From Kiritimatiellia bacterium (GTDB lineage Bacteria; Verrucomicrobiota; Kiritimatiellia; JAFGHX01): a DNA stretch of 44,919 nt. Numbering within the stretch: the first letter of the stretch is position 1; every line of letters starts with the position of its first letter. The notes beneath the pieces were generated by a model that did not search any database, was not told the DNA's origin, and worked only from the letters and a program-made list of their open reading frames with translations. Position numbers and translations under genes: made by a program. The DNA is taken from positions 1-44,919 of the forward strand of contig JAFGHX010000081.1 of the NCBI GenBank assembly GCA_016929905.1, given 5' to 3'. This document shows, piece after piece, positions 15,393 through 23,313 of the stretch.

Positions 15393-16637
15393 ATGATGAC
15401 CGATTCGAACGCCAAGAAGCTGTGGCCGGCGATCGTGCCGGCCGCGTTGATGCTCGTGCTGTCGACAGGCACCCCCGGCCTCGCCCGCGAACCGGGGCAA
15501 GCGGAAGCGGAGCTGGTCGCGGGCAACACCGCGTTCGCCCTCGAACTCTACCGCGCCGTCAAGAGCCGGGAAGGCAATCTGTTCTTCTCGCCCTACAGCA
15601 TCTCCACCGCGCTGGCCATGACCTGCGCCGGCGCCCGGCAGCAGACGGCCGAGCAGATGGCGCGCACATTGCGCCTGCCCGGCGACCCGACCGCGGCGCA
15701 TGCCGGCTTCGCAACGATCCAAGCCGGCCTGAACGCGATCCAGGCCAAGGGCCACGTTCAACTCAACGTGGCGAATTCGTTGTGGCCGCACAAGCAGTAC
15801 CCGTTCCTCGACGACTATCTCGACTTGCTGCGCCAATACTACGGCGTCTCCGTGACCGCCGTGGATTACGTCGCCGCCCGGGAAGCGGCCCGCCGTCAGA
15901 TCAACGGGTGGGTTGAAGAACAGACCAGACAGAAGATCAAGGATCTCATACAACCCGGCGTTCTCCAGGCGCTCACGCGGCTGGTGCTCGTGAATGCGAT
16001 CTACTTCAAAGGCAACTGGTCGCGCCAATTCGACGAGGCTCAGACGCAGGATGCCCCGTTCCACACCGCGCCCGACCGTGCCGTCCAAGCCCCGCTCATG
16101 ACGCAAACGGCCGAATTCGGGTATGCCGAGCACGACAGGCTGCAGGTCCTGGAACTCGCCTATGAGGGGGACGATCTGGCCATGGTGATCCTGCTGCCGA
16201 CGGCGGCCGCGGGCCTGGCCGCCGTCGAGGCGGCGCTGACGCCCGAAACGCTGGCCGCGTGGACCTCCGCGCTCCGGCGGCGGAAGGTGCAAGTCTATCT
16301 GCCCCGTTTCAAGACGACGGCCGAGTTCAGGCTGGACGACACACTCGTCAACATGGGTATGCCCGACGCGTTCAATCCGCGCGCCGCCGATTTCTCGGGC
16401 ATGGACGGAAGACCCAACTGGCTCTATATCGGGGCGGTCATCCACAAGGCATTCGTCGAAGTCAACGAAGAAGGCACCGAGGCGGCCGCCGCGACCGCCG
16501 TGGTGATGGTGGCCCGCGCCGCCATGCCCAGGCCCACCCCCGTCTTCCGCGCCGATCGCCCGTTCCTGTTCCTGATCCGCGAACGGACCACCGGCAGCTT
16601 CCTGTTCCTCGGCCGAATCGTCAACCCGGCGGACTGA
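15393..16637 (+). CDS. Secreted serpin, predicted inhibitory, Arg at P1
   Basis: 414 residues, a full-length serpin with a signal peptide (WPAIVPAALMLVLSTGTPGLA). Family landmarks: EGNLFFSPYSISTALAMTCA, LVLVNAIYFKGNW, VLELAYEGDDLAMVILLP and the C-terminal FRADRPFLFLIRERTTGSFLFLGRI. The reactive-centre loop hinge is EEGTEAAAAT, the small-residue pattern of inhibitory serpins. Aligning with alpha-1-antitrypsin numbering puts Arg (codon 16515-16517) at P1 with Ala at P1', predicting inhibition of trypsin-like serine proteases. The start at 15393 is chosen because the ATG at 15384 lies in the -10 box. Bacterial serpins are sporadic; a defence role against external or host proteases is inference. 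Confidence 0.93.
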   Translation: MMTDSNAKKLWPAIVPAALMLVLSTGTPGLAREPGQAEAELVAGNTAFALELYRAVKSREGNLFFSPYSISTALAMTCAGARQQTAEQMARTLRLPGDPTAAHAGFATIQAGLNAIQAKGHVQLNVANSLWPHKQYPFLDDYLDLLRQYYGVSVTAVDYVAAREAARRQINGWVEEQTRQKIKDLIQPGVLQALTRLVLVNAIYFKGNWSRQFDEAQTQDAPFHTAPDRAVQAPLMTQTAEFGYAEHDRLQVLELAYEGDDLAMVILLPTAAAGLAAVEAALTPETLAAWTSALRRRKVQVYLPRFKTTAEFRLDDTLVNMGMPDAFNPRAADFSGMDGRPNWLYIGAVIHKAFVEVNEEGTEAAAATAVVMVARAAMPRPTPVFRADRPFLFLIRERTTGSFLFLGRIVNPAD

Positions 16638-16666
16638 AACTTGCTCGAGAACTTGATCGAGAACCC
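16638..16666 (+). repeat. 12-bp array (AACTTGCTCGAG), 2 units
   Basis: AACTTGCTCGAG and AACTTGATCGAG in tandem start immediately after the serpin TGA and run into AACCCCGCC. The same unit recurs at 17916-17963 and 26455-26472 in the same orientation. Confidence 0.65.
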
Positions 16667-16711
16667 CGCCGCAGCGGCGGGATCGACAAAGCTTACAGCC
16701 TGTCCGCCCGT

Positions 16712-16950
16712 GGCGGAACAAAGTCTCCACCTCGTTATTCCCGGCGTCGCGCAGCGCGCCTTGCCGACCTGAAAGCCAATCGTAGGACGGGCTTTCCAGC
16801 CCGTCCCGCACAATCGTAAGCCAAGGGGAAATGGGGACGGGCTGGAAAGCCCGTCCTACGGAGAATCGACCATGCCCACTGCCGCTCCGCCTGCGGCGGG
16901 ACAAAGGTTCACCCTGGTGATGTTGCGCCCGGCGCCGCGCAAGCGCCCCG
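16712..16950 (+). repeat. Composite repeat: imperfect direct repeats flanking a palindrome
   Basis: A segment starting GGCGGAACAAAG at 16712 and one starting GGCGGGACAAAG at 16895 are imperfect direct copies of about 50 bp; both end in a GGCGYCGCGCA-type run. They bracket the perfect inverted repeat at 16781-16860. No coding frame is credible in the 16638-16978 gap. Confidence 0.5.
16781..16860. repeat. Perfect 26-bp inverted repeat with self-palindromic arms
   Basis: Arms 16781-16806 and 16835-16860 are exact reverse complements separated by 28 bp. Within each arm, GGACGGGCT and AGCCCGTCC also pair with each other around a 4-nt loop, so either one long or two short hairpins can form. It lies between the convergent serpin and Gfo/Idh genes and could terminate both. 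Confidence 0.85.
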
Positions 16951-16978
16951 GACAGACTTTCCGGCCCGATGCGTTCCG

Positions 16979-17893
16979 CTACCCCTTCTTCTTCCCCGCG
17001 TACGCGGCGCGGTATTCGGCCATGAACGCGGCGCTCTCGTGTCCGGTCACCGCCTCCAATGCGTCGGGCGACACGGTGCGGCCCGTCGTTGCCGATTCCT
17101 CCACGGCGAACATCACCTTCACGGATTCCACCAGGTCCGACGGCTCGATCGGCGACTGGCCGGACTCCAGCATCCGTACAAACGTATTGCAGATCCCGTC
17201 GTGGATGTCGTCACCCGTGTAGGTGGCCTCCACAGGCTCCCGGTCAACCGTGAACGCGACTTTGCGCCAGAAGAACGGCGATTCGAGCATGACACGGGCA
17301 ACCGCGCCGCGTCGATGGCCCAGCGCCACGAGGCGGCCCTTCTCCTCGGCACGCTCCGTCTTGACCCACGTGATGCCGGGCCCGAGCAAACCCAGCACAC
17401 ATTCCACCGCATGGATCCCGTAGTAGAACCCGTGGTTCGGCGCCACGGCCAATACGTGGTCCACGGCTCGGCGTGCGTATTGCCGGCAGGCGGTCTGCAC
17501 GGGCTCGTTCCAGCGCCAACCGGACCCGCCGAAGACCGGCGTTCCGGTCGCCGCGGCGGCGTCCACAAACGCGCGGATCTGCGCCAGGCTGCCCAGCAGC
17601 GGCTTGTCACTGTAGCAGGGGATCCCGGCCTCCAGACACAGCTTCAGATCTTCGCCATGCGTCTCCCAGTCGGCGGACAGAATCATGATACCGTCGCACT
17701 GCTGGGCGAGCTGCGCGGGCGATTCGCACTTCGCCGCATCGAAGTCGCGGCAGAACGATTCGGTCTCTTCCCTGCCGCGCACGCGCGCGCGGTCGAACAC
17801 GGCCGTAACCCGCACGCCGGGCATGGCATGGAGGCGCTTTGCGAACGAGCGCGGATGGCTTGTGTCCAGATCGATGAATCCTATCCGTTTCAC
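16979..17893 (-). CDS. Gfo/Idh/MocA-family oxidoreductase
   Basis: 304 residues from a GTG at 17893. The start is chosen because a strong GGAGG site lies about 8 bp upstream and RIGFIDLDTSHPRSF begins the Rossmann fold; upstream in-frame sequence is only repeat DNA. The N-terminal half is the nucleotide-binding fold, lacking a classical GxGxxG. IPCYSDKPLL carries the conserved catalytic-type Lys (Lys97) in a DKP variant of the EKP motif. The C-terminal half is the usual alpha/beta dimer domain (GFYYGIHAVECVLGLLG, ATYTGDDIHDGICN). The family oxidises or epimerises sugars and inositols with NAD(P). It lies downstream of the enolase-superfamily gene on the same strand, suggesting sugar or sugar-acid catabolism. 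Confidence 0.88.
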   Translation of the reverse strand: MKRIGFIDLDTSHPRSFAKRLHAMPGVRVTAVFDRARVRGREETESFCRDFDAAKCESPAQLAQQCDGIMILSADWETHGEDLKLCLEAGIPCYSDKPLLGSLAQIRAFVDAAAATGTPVFGGSGWRWNEPVQTACRQYARRAVDHVLAVAPNHGFYYGIHAVECVLGLLGPGITWVKTERAEEKGRLVALGHRRGAVARVMLESPFFWRKVAFTVDREPVEATYTGDDIHDGICNTFVRMLESGQSPIEPSDLVESVKVMFAVEESATTGRTVSPDALEAVTGHESAAFMAEYRAAYAGKKKG

Positions 17894-17915
17894 GGGTGTG
17901 TCCCCCCTCCGCCAA

Positions 17916-17963
17916 AACTTGCTCGAGAACTTACTCGCGAACTTGCTCGAAAACCTTGCAAAA
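17916..17963 (+). repeat. 12-bp array (AACTTGCTCGAG), 4 units
   Basis: Four 12-bp units, AACTTGCTCGAG, AACTTACTCGCG, AACTTGCTCGAA and the degenerate AACCTTGCAAAA, lie 22 bp upstream of the Gfo/Idh GTG start, within its leader or promoter region. Confidence 0.75.
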
Positions 17964-18122
17964 ACGTCAACGGTCGAATGCGGCCGGCGTGGAAGCCGGC
18001 CCTCCACCGGATGTCGCCGCTTGCGGACCTCCGTTGCCCGCCGGCCCTACCCAACGTGGGCGTTGAGGTTCGGCGACCTGCGAGCCGTAACCTCCGGCGC
18101 CTGGTTCGACTTCCTGTTTTCA

Positions 18123-18216
18123 GCCGCAAGAGAACGCAAAGATCGCAAAGAGGCAGTCAGACAGCAGCCCGGGGCCTTGATCTCCGACCTTTGCGTTCCT
18201 TGCGTTCTTTCGCGGC
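18123..18216. repeat. Inverted repeat resembling the outer arms of the nested elements
   Basis: 18123-18150 and 18189-18216 pair imperfectly. Both are built of GAACGCAAAG-like decamers starting from a GCCGC end. It looks like an arm-only relative of the large elements at 11203 and 32318. It lies 9 bp beyond the 3' end of the enolase-superfamily gene, a plausible terminator position. The rest of the 17964-18224 gap shows no gene. Confidence 0.6.
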
Positions 18217-18224
18217 AACCTTCC

Positions 18225-19520
18225 TCATTTCTCTGCCGGTCCAACGCGCCGAAAACACCCCGCAAAGAACTCCGGTGGCTCGAACATGCCGCCGCTCCGC
18301 TCGTAGAATGTGGCGTCGAGAGTGAACATGCCGGACTCGGGCCTCAACCAGGAGGCGGCAGGGCACGGATGACGCGCCAACTGCTCTTCCCAGTTGGGGT
18401 ACGTCTCCGGCCCGTTCGATTCCATGATCCCGCATGACACGCCCGGAAAGGCGGGAAGGCGCGCGGCAACATTCTTGTTCCAGTCCACCAGCAAGGGCAC
18501 GCAACCGTTGTCGGCCACATAGCACGGCAGGTTCTGAGCATGCGCGGCAGCGGCCATTTCAAACGCGGTACTCAATGTCTTGCCGGCCGGCTTGATGGCA
18601 ATGGCGGAATAGCCCCTGGCGGCCTTCGCTTGCACATCGTCGGCATCGTGCAGGCTCTCGTCCGCCGCGATCCGCGCGGGGATGTCGCCTACACTGATGT
18701 CCAGCTCCTCGGCAAACGGTTCCTCGATCAGAGCGATTCGGTCCGCCATCCCCGCCTTGTCCGCGAACGCCAGCAGGCGCAGCAGAGTCTCCTTCTTGGT
18801 GTAGCGCTGATTCGCATCCAGGTAGTACAACGGATACCCGCACGCGGTCATGTCCGTGCGGCAATCCCGCGCGCGTTCGTGGATCTCGAGGAGACGGGCC
18901 TGGTCTTTCGCCAACATCTCCTCCTCACGGCCCGGTTGCCCGATCTTGATCTTCAGAAAGAACGCGCCTGAAGCGAGCAGTCGCTCGACGTCGCTCAGCG
19001 GCAGCGTATAGCTCACCAGCGGCACCATGGCCAGACGCGCCTGCCGCTCGGCCAGTGCGGGGCGAGAGGCCGCAGGGATCAGCTCGTCCAGGCGCCCGGC
19101 GTCCCGCTCCGCGGCAAACAGCAGCCACGCCGCGTTGTCGAGGGCCACCAGCGCGTTGCGCGTGAAGGTCCGGCGCAGGCCCGCGTGCCGCGTCACGGCC
19201 ACTGCGTACTCATGCACCGCGGGGAAAATCGAGTGGGTCATCGCTACAGGATCTGAAAACGCGTTCCCGCGCACGTCCTGAAGCGCCCGCTCCAGCACGG
19301 CCAGCATCAGCAGGTTGCCCCCGGTCTCCGTGTGCTGCGCAAACACCACGGCGTCCGACCACAGCACCGCCAGCCCGCCAACCCCGTAGACCTCCCCGCC
19401 TTGCTCGCCTCGAAGCCGAACGACCGCATTCCATTTCTCATGGAAATAGCCGCCTTTGAACCCGAACGGCCGGGCAAACGGCTCACGCTGGACCTCCAGA
19501 TCGACGTCATCAATACGCAT
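18225..19520 (-). CDS. Enolase-superfamily enzyme (MLE/mandelate racemase-like)
   Basis: 431 residues. The N-terminal capping domain (MRIDDVDLEVQREPF) is followed by a modified TIM barrel with the superfamily signature: KIK at Lys190/Lys192, metal ligands Asp235 (LDANQRY), Glu266 (ALIEEPFAEE) and Asp287 (AADES), and Lys310 (AIAIKPAGK) on a later strand. The KxK plus late Lys arrangement is the muconate-lactonising-enzyme subgroup pattern (cycloisomerases, OSBS, dipeptide epimerases). The substrate is undetermined; a sugar acid or aromatic acid fits the context. The ATG at 19520 is chosen because the predicted promoter puts transcription start at about 19524, giving an almost leaderless message. 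It is divergent from the GntR regulator. Confidence 0.88.
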   Translation of the reverse strand: MRIDDVDLEVQREPFARPFGFKGGYFHEKWNAVVRLRGEQGGEVYGVGGLAVLWSDAVVFAQHTETGGNLLMLAVLERALQDVRGNAFSDPVAMTHSIFPAVHEYAVAVTRHAGLRRTFTRNALVALDNAAWLLFAAERDAGRLDELIPAASRPALAERQARLAMVPLVSYTLPLSDVERLLASGAFFLKIKIGQPGREEEMLAKDQARLLEIHERARDCRTDMTACGYPLYYLDANQRYTKKETLLRLLAFADKAGMADRIALIEEPFAEELDISVGDIPARIAADESLHDADDVQAKAARGYSAIAIKPAGKTLSTAFEMAAAAHAQNLPCYVADNGCVPLLVDWNKNVAARLPAFPGVSCGIMESNGPETYPNWEEQLARHPCPAASWLRPESGMFTLDATFYERSGGMFEPPEFFAGCFRRVGPAEK

Positions 19521-19525
19521 GACTC

Positions 19526-19536
19526 TAATATGTATA
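19526..19536 (+). promoter_or_regulatory. Putative operator 1 (TAATATGTATA)
   Basis: An 11-bp sequence identical to 19613-19623. It overlaps the -10 box of the minus-strand enzyme promoter and runs into the perfect palindrome TGTATACA at 19531-19538. GntR-family proteins often bind GTATAC-centred sites. Confidence 0.6.
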
Positions 19537-19558
19537 CACACTTTATCCGATTAGTCAA
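19531..19558 (-). promoter_or_regulatory. Predicted promoter of the enolase-superfamily gene
   Basis: On the minus strand: TTGACT (19558-19553), a 16-bp spacer and TATACA (19536-19531). The predicted start near 19524 is about 4 nt from the ATG. Confidence 0.6.
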
Positions 19559-19590
19559 TGACTGCCGCTAAATTCGCCACAAAATGAGGA

Positions 19591-19618
19591 TTGACAGACT
19601 TTTTATCCTGCTTAATAT
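19591..19618 (+). promoter_or_regulatory. Predicted promoter of the GntR/LacI-type regulator gene
   Basis: TTGACA (19591-19596), a 16-bp spacer and TAATAT (19613-19618). The -10 box is contained in putative operator 2, suggesting autorepression. Confidence 0.65.
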
Positions 19619-19623
19619 GTATA
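19613..19623 (+). promoter_or_regulatory. Putative operator 2 (TAATATGTATA)
   Basis: Exact second copy of the 11-mer at 19526-19536, 87 bp away in the same orientation. It covers the regulator's -10 box. Confidence 0.6.
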
Positions 19624-19643
19624 TCCGGAGGAGGTCCGCACCG

Positions 19644-20729
19644 ATGGCGTTGAAGGCCGGCGAGGAGCCCCTGTACGCGCGGGTGAAGCGGGAGATCAAG
19701 GCGCGAATCGCGCGCGGGGACTATCCGGCCCGTGAGCGGTTGCCGTCGCAGGTAGCGCTGTGCAAGGTATTCGAGGTGAGCCAGATCACGATACGGCGCG
19801 CCATCGAGGAACTGGTGAGCGAGGGTATCCTGTTGGCGCGGCCGGGCAGCGGCACCTATGTCGTGGATTCCGGGCGGGAGGAGCGGCGAAACGCGGCGCA
19901 GTCGACCGTTGCCATCTTCTTCCGTGACATCGTGGGCGGGTACCCGCTGTTGAGACTGCTTATCACCTCGGTGCGCGAGGCGTGCGGTGCGCTCGGCCAT
20001 CGAGTGCAGCTACTGGAATTGCCGGAGGACCCCGCGGCGATGTCGGCAACGCTATCGCACGTCGCGGCCGGCGTTGCAGGCGCCCTGCTGCCCTCCCCCG
20101 TGGACATCCAGGTGATGGCGCGCCTGCGTGAACACGCCATTCCCTACGTCCTGCTCCAGAACGATCTCTCGGACGGATTCAGCTACTGCGTGGCCACCGA
20201 CTACGCCTCCGGCATTATGGACGCCGCGCTGCATCTGGTCGAACAAGGTTGCCGCCGGCTCACATTGGTGACGCCGGAGGAGACCCGGTTCAGCGCGGGG
20301 CAGATGGCGCTCGGATTCGAGTTGGCGAGACGATCGGCGGGAGGCACCGACGAAACGTTCAAGGTGGTGCAGGCCACCTACGCCGAAGAGCACGTCTTCC
20401 CGATCGTCAAGGAGTGGGTCCAGAGCGCAGCGGTGCCGGACGCCGTCATCTTTCCGAGCGATGCGATGGCCAACATGGCCACCCTGGTTCTTCAGCGTTA
20501 CGGGATCGACGTCCCCCGCCGGACGGCGGTCGTCGGGTTCGGAAACGTCCTGCACGAAGAGGAGACGCCCGTGCCGCTCACGGTCGTCGACCCGCACAGC
20601 GACCGGGTCGGGCGCGCGGCCATGGACATGCTCCAGCGGCTCATGCGGGGTGAACAGCCCGGCCGGCACCGCGTGAAGATACGCCCGGAACTGGTGGTGC
20701 GCGCAAGCTCGCGGCGGCGGGGGGGGTGA
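19644..20729 (+). CDS. GntR-type transcriptional regulator with LacI-like effector domain
   Basis: 361 residues. Residues about 6-75 are a GntR winged helix (PLYARVKREIKARIARGDYP, LPSQVALCKVFEVSQITIRR, LLARPGSGTYVV). The rest (from about residue 85) is a periplasmic-binding-protein-like effector domain of LacI type, with STVAIFFRDIVGGYPLLR, LVEQGCRRLTLVTPEE, PDAVIFPSDAMANMA and TAVVGFGNVLHEEE. This HTH-plus-sugar-binding layout is that of AraR-like repressors, so the inducer is probably a sugar or sugar acid. The ATG at 19644 has a GGAGGAGG site (19627-19634). It is divergent from the enzyme genes at 16979-19520, and identical 11-bp sites lie at both promoters. Confidence 0.9.
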   Translation: MALKAGEEPLYARVKREIKARIARGDYPARERLPSQVALCKVFEVSQITIRRAIEELVSEGILLARPGSGTYVVDSGREERRNAAQSTVAIFFRDIVGGYPLLRLLITSVREACGALGHRVQLLELPEDPAAMSATLSHVAAGVAGALLPSPVDIQVMARLREHAIPYVLLQNDLSDGFSYCVATDYASGIMDAALHLVEQGCRRLTLVTPEETRFSAGQMALGFELARRSAGGTDETFKVVQATYAEEHVFPIVKEWVQSAAVPDAVIFPSDAMANMATLVLQRYGIDVPRRTAVVGFGNVLHEEETPVPLTVVDPHSDRVGRAAMDMLQRLMRGEQPGRHRVKIRPELVVRASSRRRGG

Positions 20730-20850
20730 GGGCCCGAGGACTGGCGGACCAGGGGACCGGCGGACCGGGGCCACACCCGGTTCGTCGTCGGAGGAGACGC
20801 GCCTTCCGGCGCTTACTACAAACGTTCTTCTCCCGACGGTTGTCGGGTAT

Positions 20851-20983
20851 CCCGGCTCGCGAGGACGCTCGCCCTCCATTCGGTGTGGCCCGGGGCGTTC
20901 CGTGTGCCCGGCTCGGCAGAGCCTCGCCCTCCAACTACCCGGCATGTGTCGTCCACTGGAGGGCGAGCGTCTCGCGAGCCGGG
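20851..20983. repeat. GC-rich inverted repeat cluster, three arms
   Basis: Arms 20851-20878 (+), 20907-20933 (+, more diverged) and 20957-20983 (reverse) share a unit that starts CCCGGCTCGCGAG and ends CTCGCCCTCC. The reverse arm pairs with either forward arm. Related pairs lie at 23053-23153 and 44842-44919. It fills the gap between the convergent GntR and FG-GAP genes; a small CCCGAC/GTCGGG hairpin (20832-20847) precedes it. No gene is seen in 20730-21050. Confidence 0.8.
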
Positions 20984-21050
20984 CCAGCCAAACGGCACAG
21001 GGACGAAGAGTAAGACGAAGAAGTGCCACTGCCCCGCTCCGGTGCCAACC

Positions 21051-22994
21051 CTACACCGGCAGCGAGGTCTCGCCCCGGTAGTTCGACGCGTTGTAGTGCG
21101 GGAAACGACGCGGCCGGTAGACCGCCTTTCCTTCGAACGGCCGGTCCTGCGTATAGATCCAGAGTTGTTCTCTGTCCCACACCGCGATTTCGTCGCGCGC
21201 GTCGCCGGTCAGGTCGATCGACTCACAGGCCAGCTCGGGATGCCCGTCGTCCGGAAACAGGACAACACGGCGCCCGTGCCCGTCGAGCATGCCGCCGTGC
21301 CTGACGCTCGCGGACATCAGGGCCAGTTCGGTCCCCTCCCCGGTCCAGTTCACGGGGTTCAGAATGCTGCCCGTCGCCGTGGGCTCAAACGCGAATAGCC
21401 GGCTGCCCGTGCAGTCGTGCAGCGAGATGATGCCGGGGTTGCCCCAGTAGGTGACGACATAAAACTGCAGGCCGGGCAGGTCCCTGCGGAACTTGGCGGC
21501 CGACACGCGCTGGGCATGGCCCAGATGGTCCCGATGCAGCGCGCGGCCCTTGGGGGAAAGGATATTGAATCCTTCGTCCCCGCATACCCAGCCGATCTGG
21601 ACGTCTCGCCGCGCGGGGTCAAAACGGCCGATCACGATCTCATCGGTGTGGTCGCCCCAGTCCTTGGACCAACGCACCTCGCCGTCCGGGCCGATCAGGG
21701 TGTAGCCGACGATGAGCTCGTCTCTGCCGTCGCCGTCGAAATCGTAGGGTTGTGCGAAATGGCCGGTCCGGCAGGGCACGGTCCAAAGCGGATTGAAAGC
21801 GTTGTCGTACGCCCAGACGTGGTGGTATCGGTCCTTGATCACGAAATCCGAAGGCCGGTCCAGCCCGCGGAAGTTGGCCACGATGATCGAGTCGCACATC
21901 ACCCGGTCGAAATACGCCTCGTTCCGGCCGAAAGACGCCTGTCCGTTGGGCGCGACGGGCATGGGCATACGGGCTTTGACGGCGCCGGTTCTGCCGTCAA
22001 GCACCACAAACTCGAACTCCCACGCGCACAGGACTTCATTGGCGCCGTCGCCGTCGATGTCGTAAATCTGAAAGGGCAGATCGGCGGTCAACACGTCCGA
22101 ATTCCGGCGCGGCTCGCCTACTTGCCAGAGCACATCGCCCGCCAGGCTTACGGCCGTCAGACAGGTGATCGGGTAGGCGTCCCGGCTGGGCCGTATCCCC
22201 TGCGCCATCACGAAATCGAGCCGCCCGTCCCCGGTGAGATCGCCCCAGCGTATCTGGCGGCCGGCACCGAAGTCATGGAGGCCTATCCTCCGCCACAGCG
22301 CGGGTTTGGGGCCGCGTTCCCTGAGCGCGTCCAAATGGCGCTCCGCCTTCCGGCGGGTGCGCACGAACGCCGCCTGGGCGGCCTTTGTGGTGGTCACCTC
22401 CACCCGATCGAAGAATGCCGGAACGTGCGCGATCAGCGCGACGCGCCCGCGTGCGAGTCGCGCGTCCTTAGCTTCGAGCACGTGCCTGCCGTCGATGCAG
22501 GCCTTCATGACGCCGCCTGTCACCCGCACGCGCAGGGCATACGTTCTGTCACAGGAGTAGCTGAATTTCGCCTTGGCCAGAACCTCCTCGGTTCCGTGCT
22601 CGGCGTAAACCAGCTTCGCCTCTTGCCCGTTCTCCAGGACAAACCGGTAATGGACCCGGCTGCTCTCGTACCGGAACGCCAGGCCCGCGAACCCGCCGGG
22701 CTTCAGAGGCTGGACCTGGATCGCGGCGGTGTAGTCGCGCCAGTCCGGACTGCCGGCCACCAAGGTGGGCGCCGCCGTCCGACGCGGAGCCTTCCCGCTC
22801 GTGTGCGCGGCCAGAAGCCGATGCCGCCCCTCCTTCTCCAGCACGAGCCACTCCGCGCGATTGACCGCCGGATACCAGCGGCTCACGTCCGCCTGGAACG
22901 GCTGGAAGTGGTACTCGCCCGTGGCCGTGTTGTCGATCGTGAGCGGCCCCACGGGCAGATCCGAGAAGTCGTCGCGGATCAGGATCTTGCTCAT
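21051..22994 (-). CDS. Large FG-GAP-type beta-propeller protein with jelly-roll N-terminus
   Basis: 647 residues. Residues about 1-200 resemble a concanavalin-like module (RDDFSDLPVGPL, GGFAGLAFRYESSRVHYRFV, DGRHVLEAKDARLARGRVAL). The rest carries FG-GAP/VCBS-like calcium-loop motifs: DLTGDGRLDFVMAQ, DIDGDGANEVLCAWE, DFDGDGRDELIVGY and DLTGDARDEIAVWD, as in the propellers of family 11 rhamnogalacturonan lyases. There is no signal peptide at the ATG at 22994, which has a strong GGAGG site, so the location is uncertain. A polysaccharide-lyase or glycan-binding role is possible, but I see no catalytic signature. It lies downstream of the AraC gene on the same strand, near the sugar-acid locus. 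Confidence 0.7.
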   Translation of the reverse strand: MSKILIRDDFSDLPVGPLTIDNTATGEYHFQPFQADVSRWYPAVNRAEWLVLEKEGRHRLLAAHTSGKAPRRTAAPTLVAGSPDWRDYTAAIQVQPLKPGGFAGLAFRYESSRVHYRFVLENGQEAKLVYAEHGTEEVLAKAKFSYSCDRTYALRVRVTGGVMKACIDGRHVLEAKDARLARGRVALIAHVPAFFDRVEVTTTKAAQAAFVRTRRKAERHLDALRERGPKPALWRRIGLHDFGAGRQIRWGDLTGDGRLDFVMAQGIRPSRDAYPITCLTAVSLAGDVLWQVGEPRRNSDVLTADLPFQIYDIDGDGANEVLCAWEFEFVVLDGRTGAVKARMPMPVAPNGQASFGRNEAYFDRVMCDSIIVANFRGLDRPSDFVIKDRYHHVWAYDNAFNPLWTVPCRTGHFAQPYDFDGDGRDELIVGYTLIGPDGEVRWSKDWGDHTDEIVIGRFDPARRDVQIGWVCGDEGFNILSPKGRALHRDHLGHAQRVSAAKFRRDLPGLQFYVVTYWGNPGIISLHDCTGSRLFAFEPTATGSILNPVNWTGEGTELALMSASVRHGGMLDGHGRRVVLFPDDGHPELACESIDLTGDARDEIAVWDREQLWIYTQDRPFEGKAVYRPRRFPHYNASNYRGETSLPV

Positions 22995-23052
22995 GGTCTT
23001 GTCTCCCTCCTCTGCTCCGTTGATCCCGGCATGGTGCGGCGTGCTCCGCACG

Positions 23053-23153
23053 CCCGGCTCGCGAGACGCTCGCCCTCCATGTGGACACGTCACAACGCAT
23101 CAGCCGTGCCACGCAGATCCCGTTATGTGGAGGGCGAGCGTCCCGCGAGCCGG
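23053..23153. repeat. GC-rich inverted repeat pair (same family as 20851)
   Basis: Arms 23053-23078 and 23128-23153 are reverse complements with one difference in the CGAGACG/CGTCCCG region. The pair lies 59 bp upstream of the FG-GAP gene start, in its promoter region. Confidence 0.8.
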
Positions 23154-23313
23154 GATACCGCGGGGCGCGGGGCATGCGTCGGGCACGCCCCTGACCAGAA
23201 GAGAATAGCCCTCGCGTGGACCGCCGGGAAATGGCCGAGCAGGTTGAAGATTTGGCAAAAGTGATGATTGGTGGCGAGTCAGCAAGTAAACAGCCGTCGT
23301 TGTCAATCGAGTC

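Noticed and set aside
15111..16904. Minus-strand frame across the serpin gene
   Set aside because: Antisense of a confident serpin; its N-terminal part is translated repeat DNA.
21417..23264. Long plus-strand frame opposite the FG-GAP gene
   Set aside because: Antisense of a gene with clear calcium-loop motifs; no motifs of its own.
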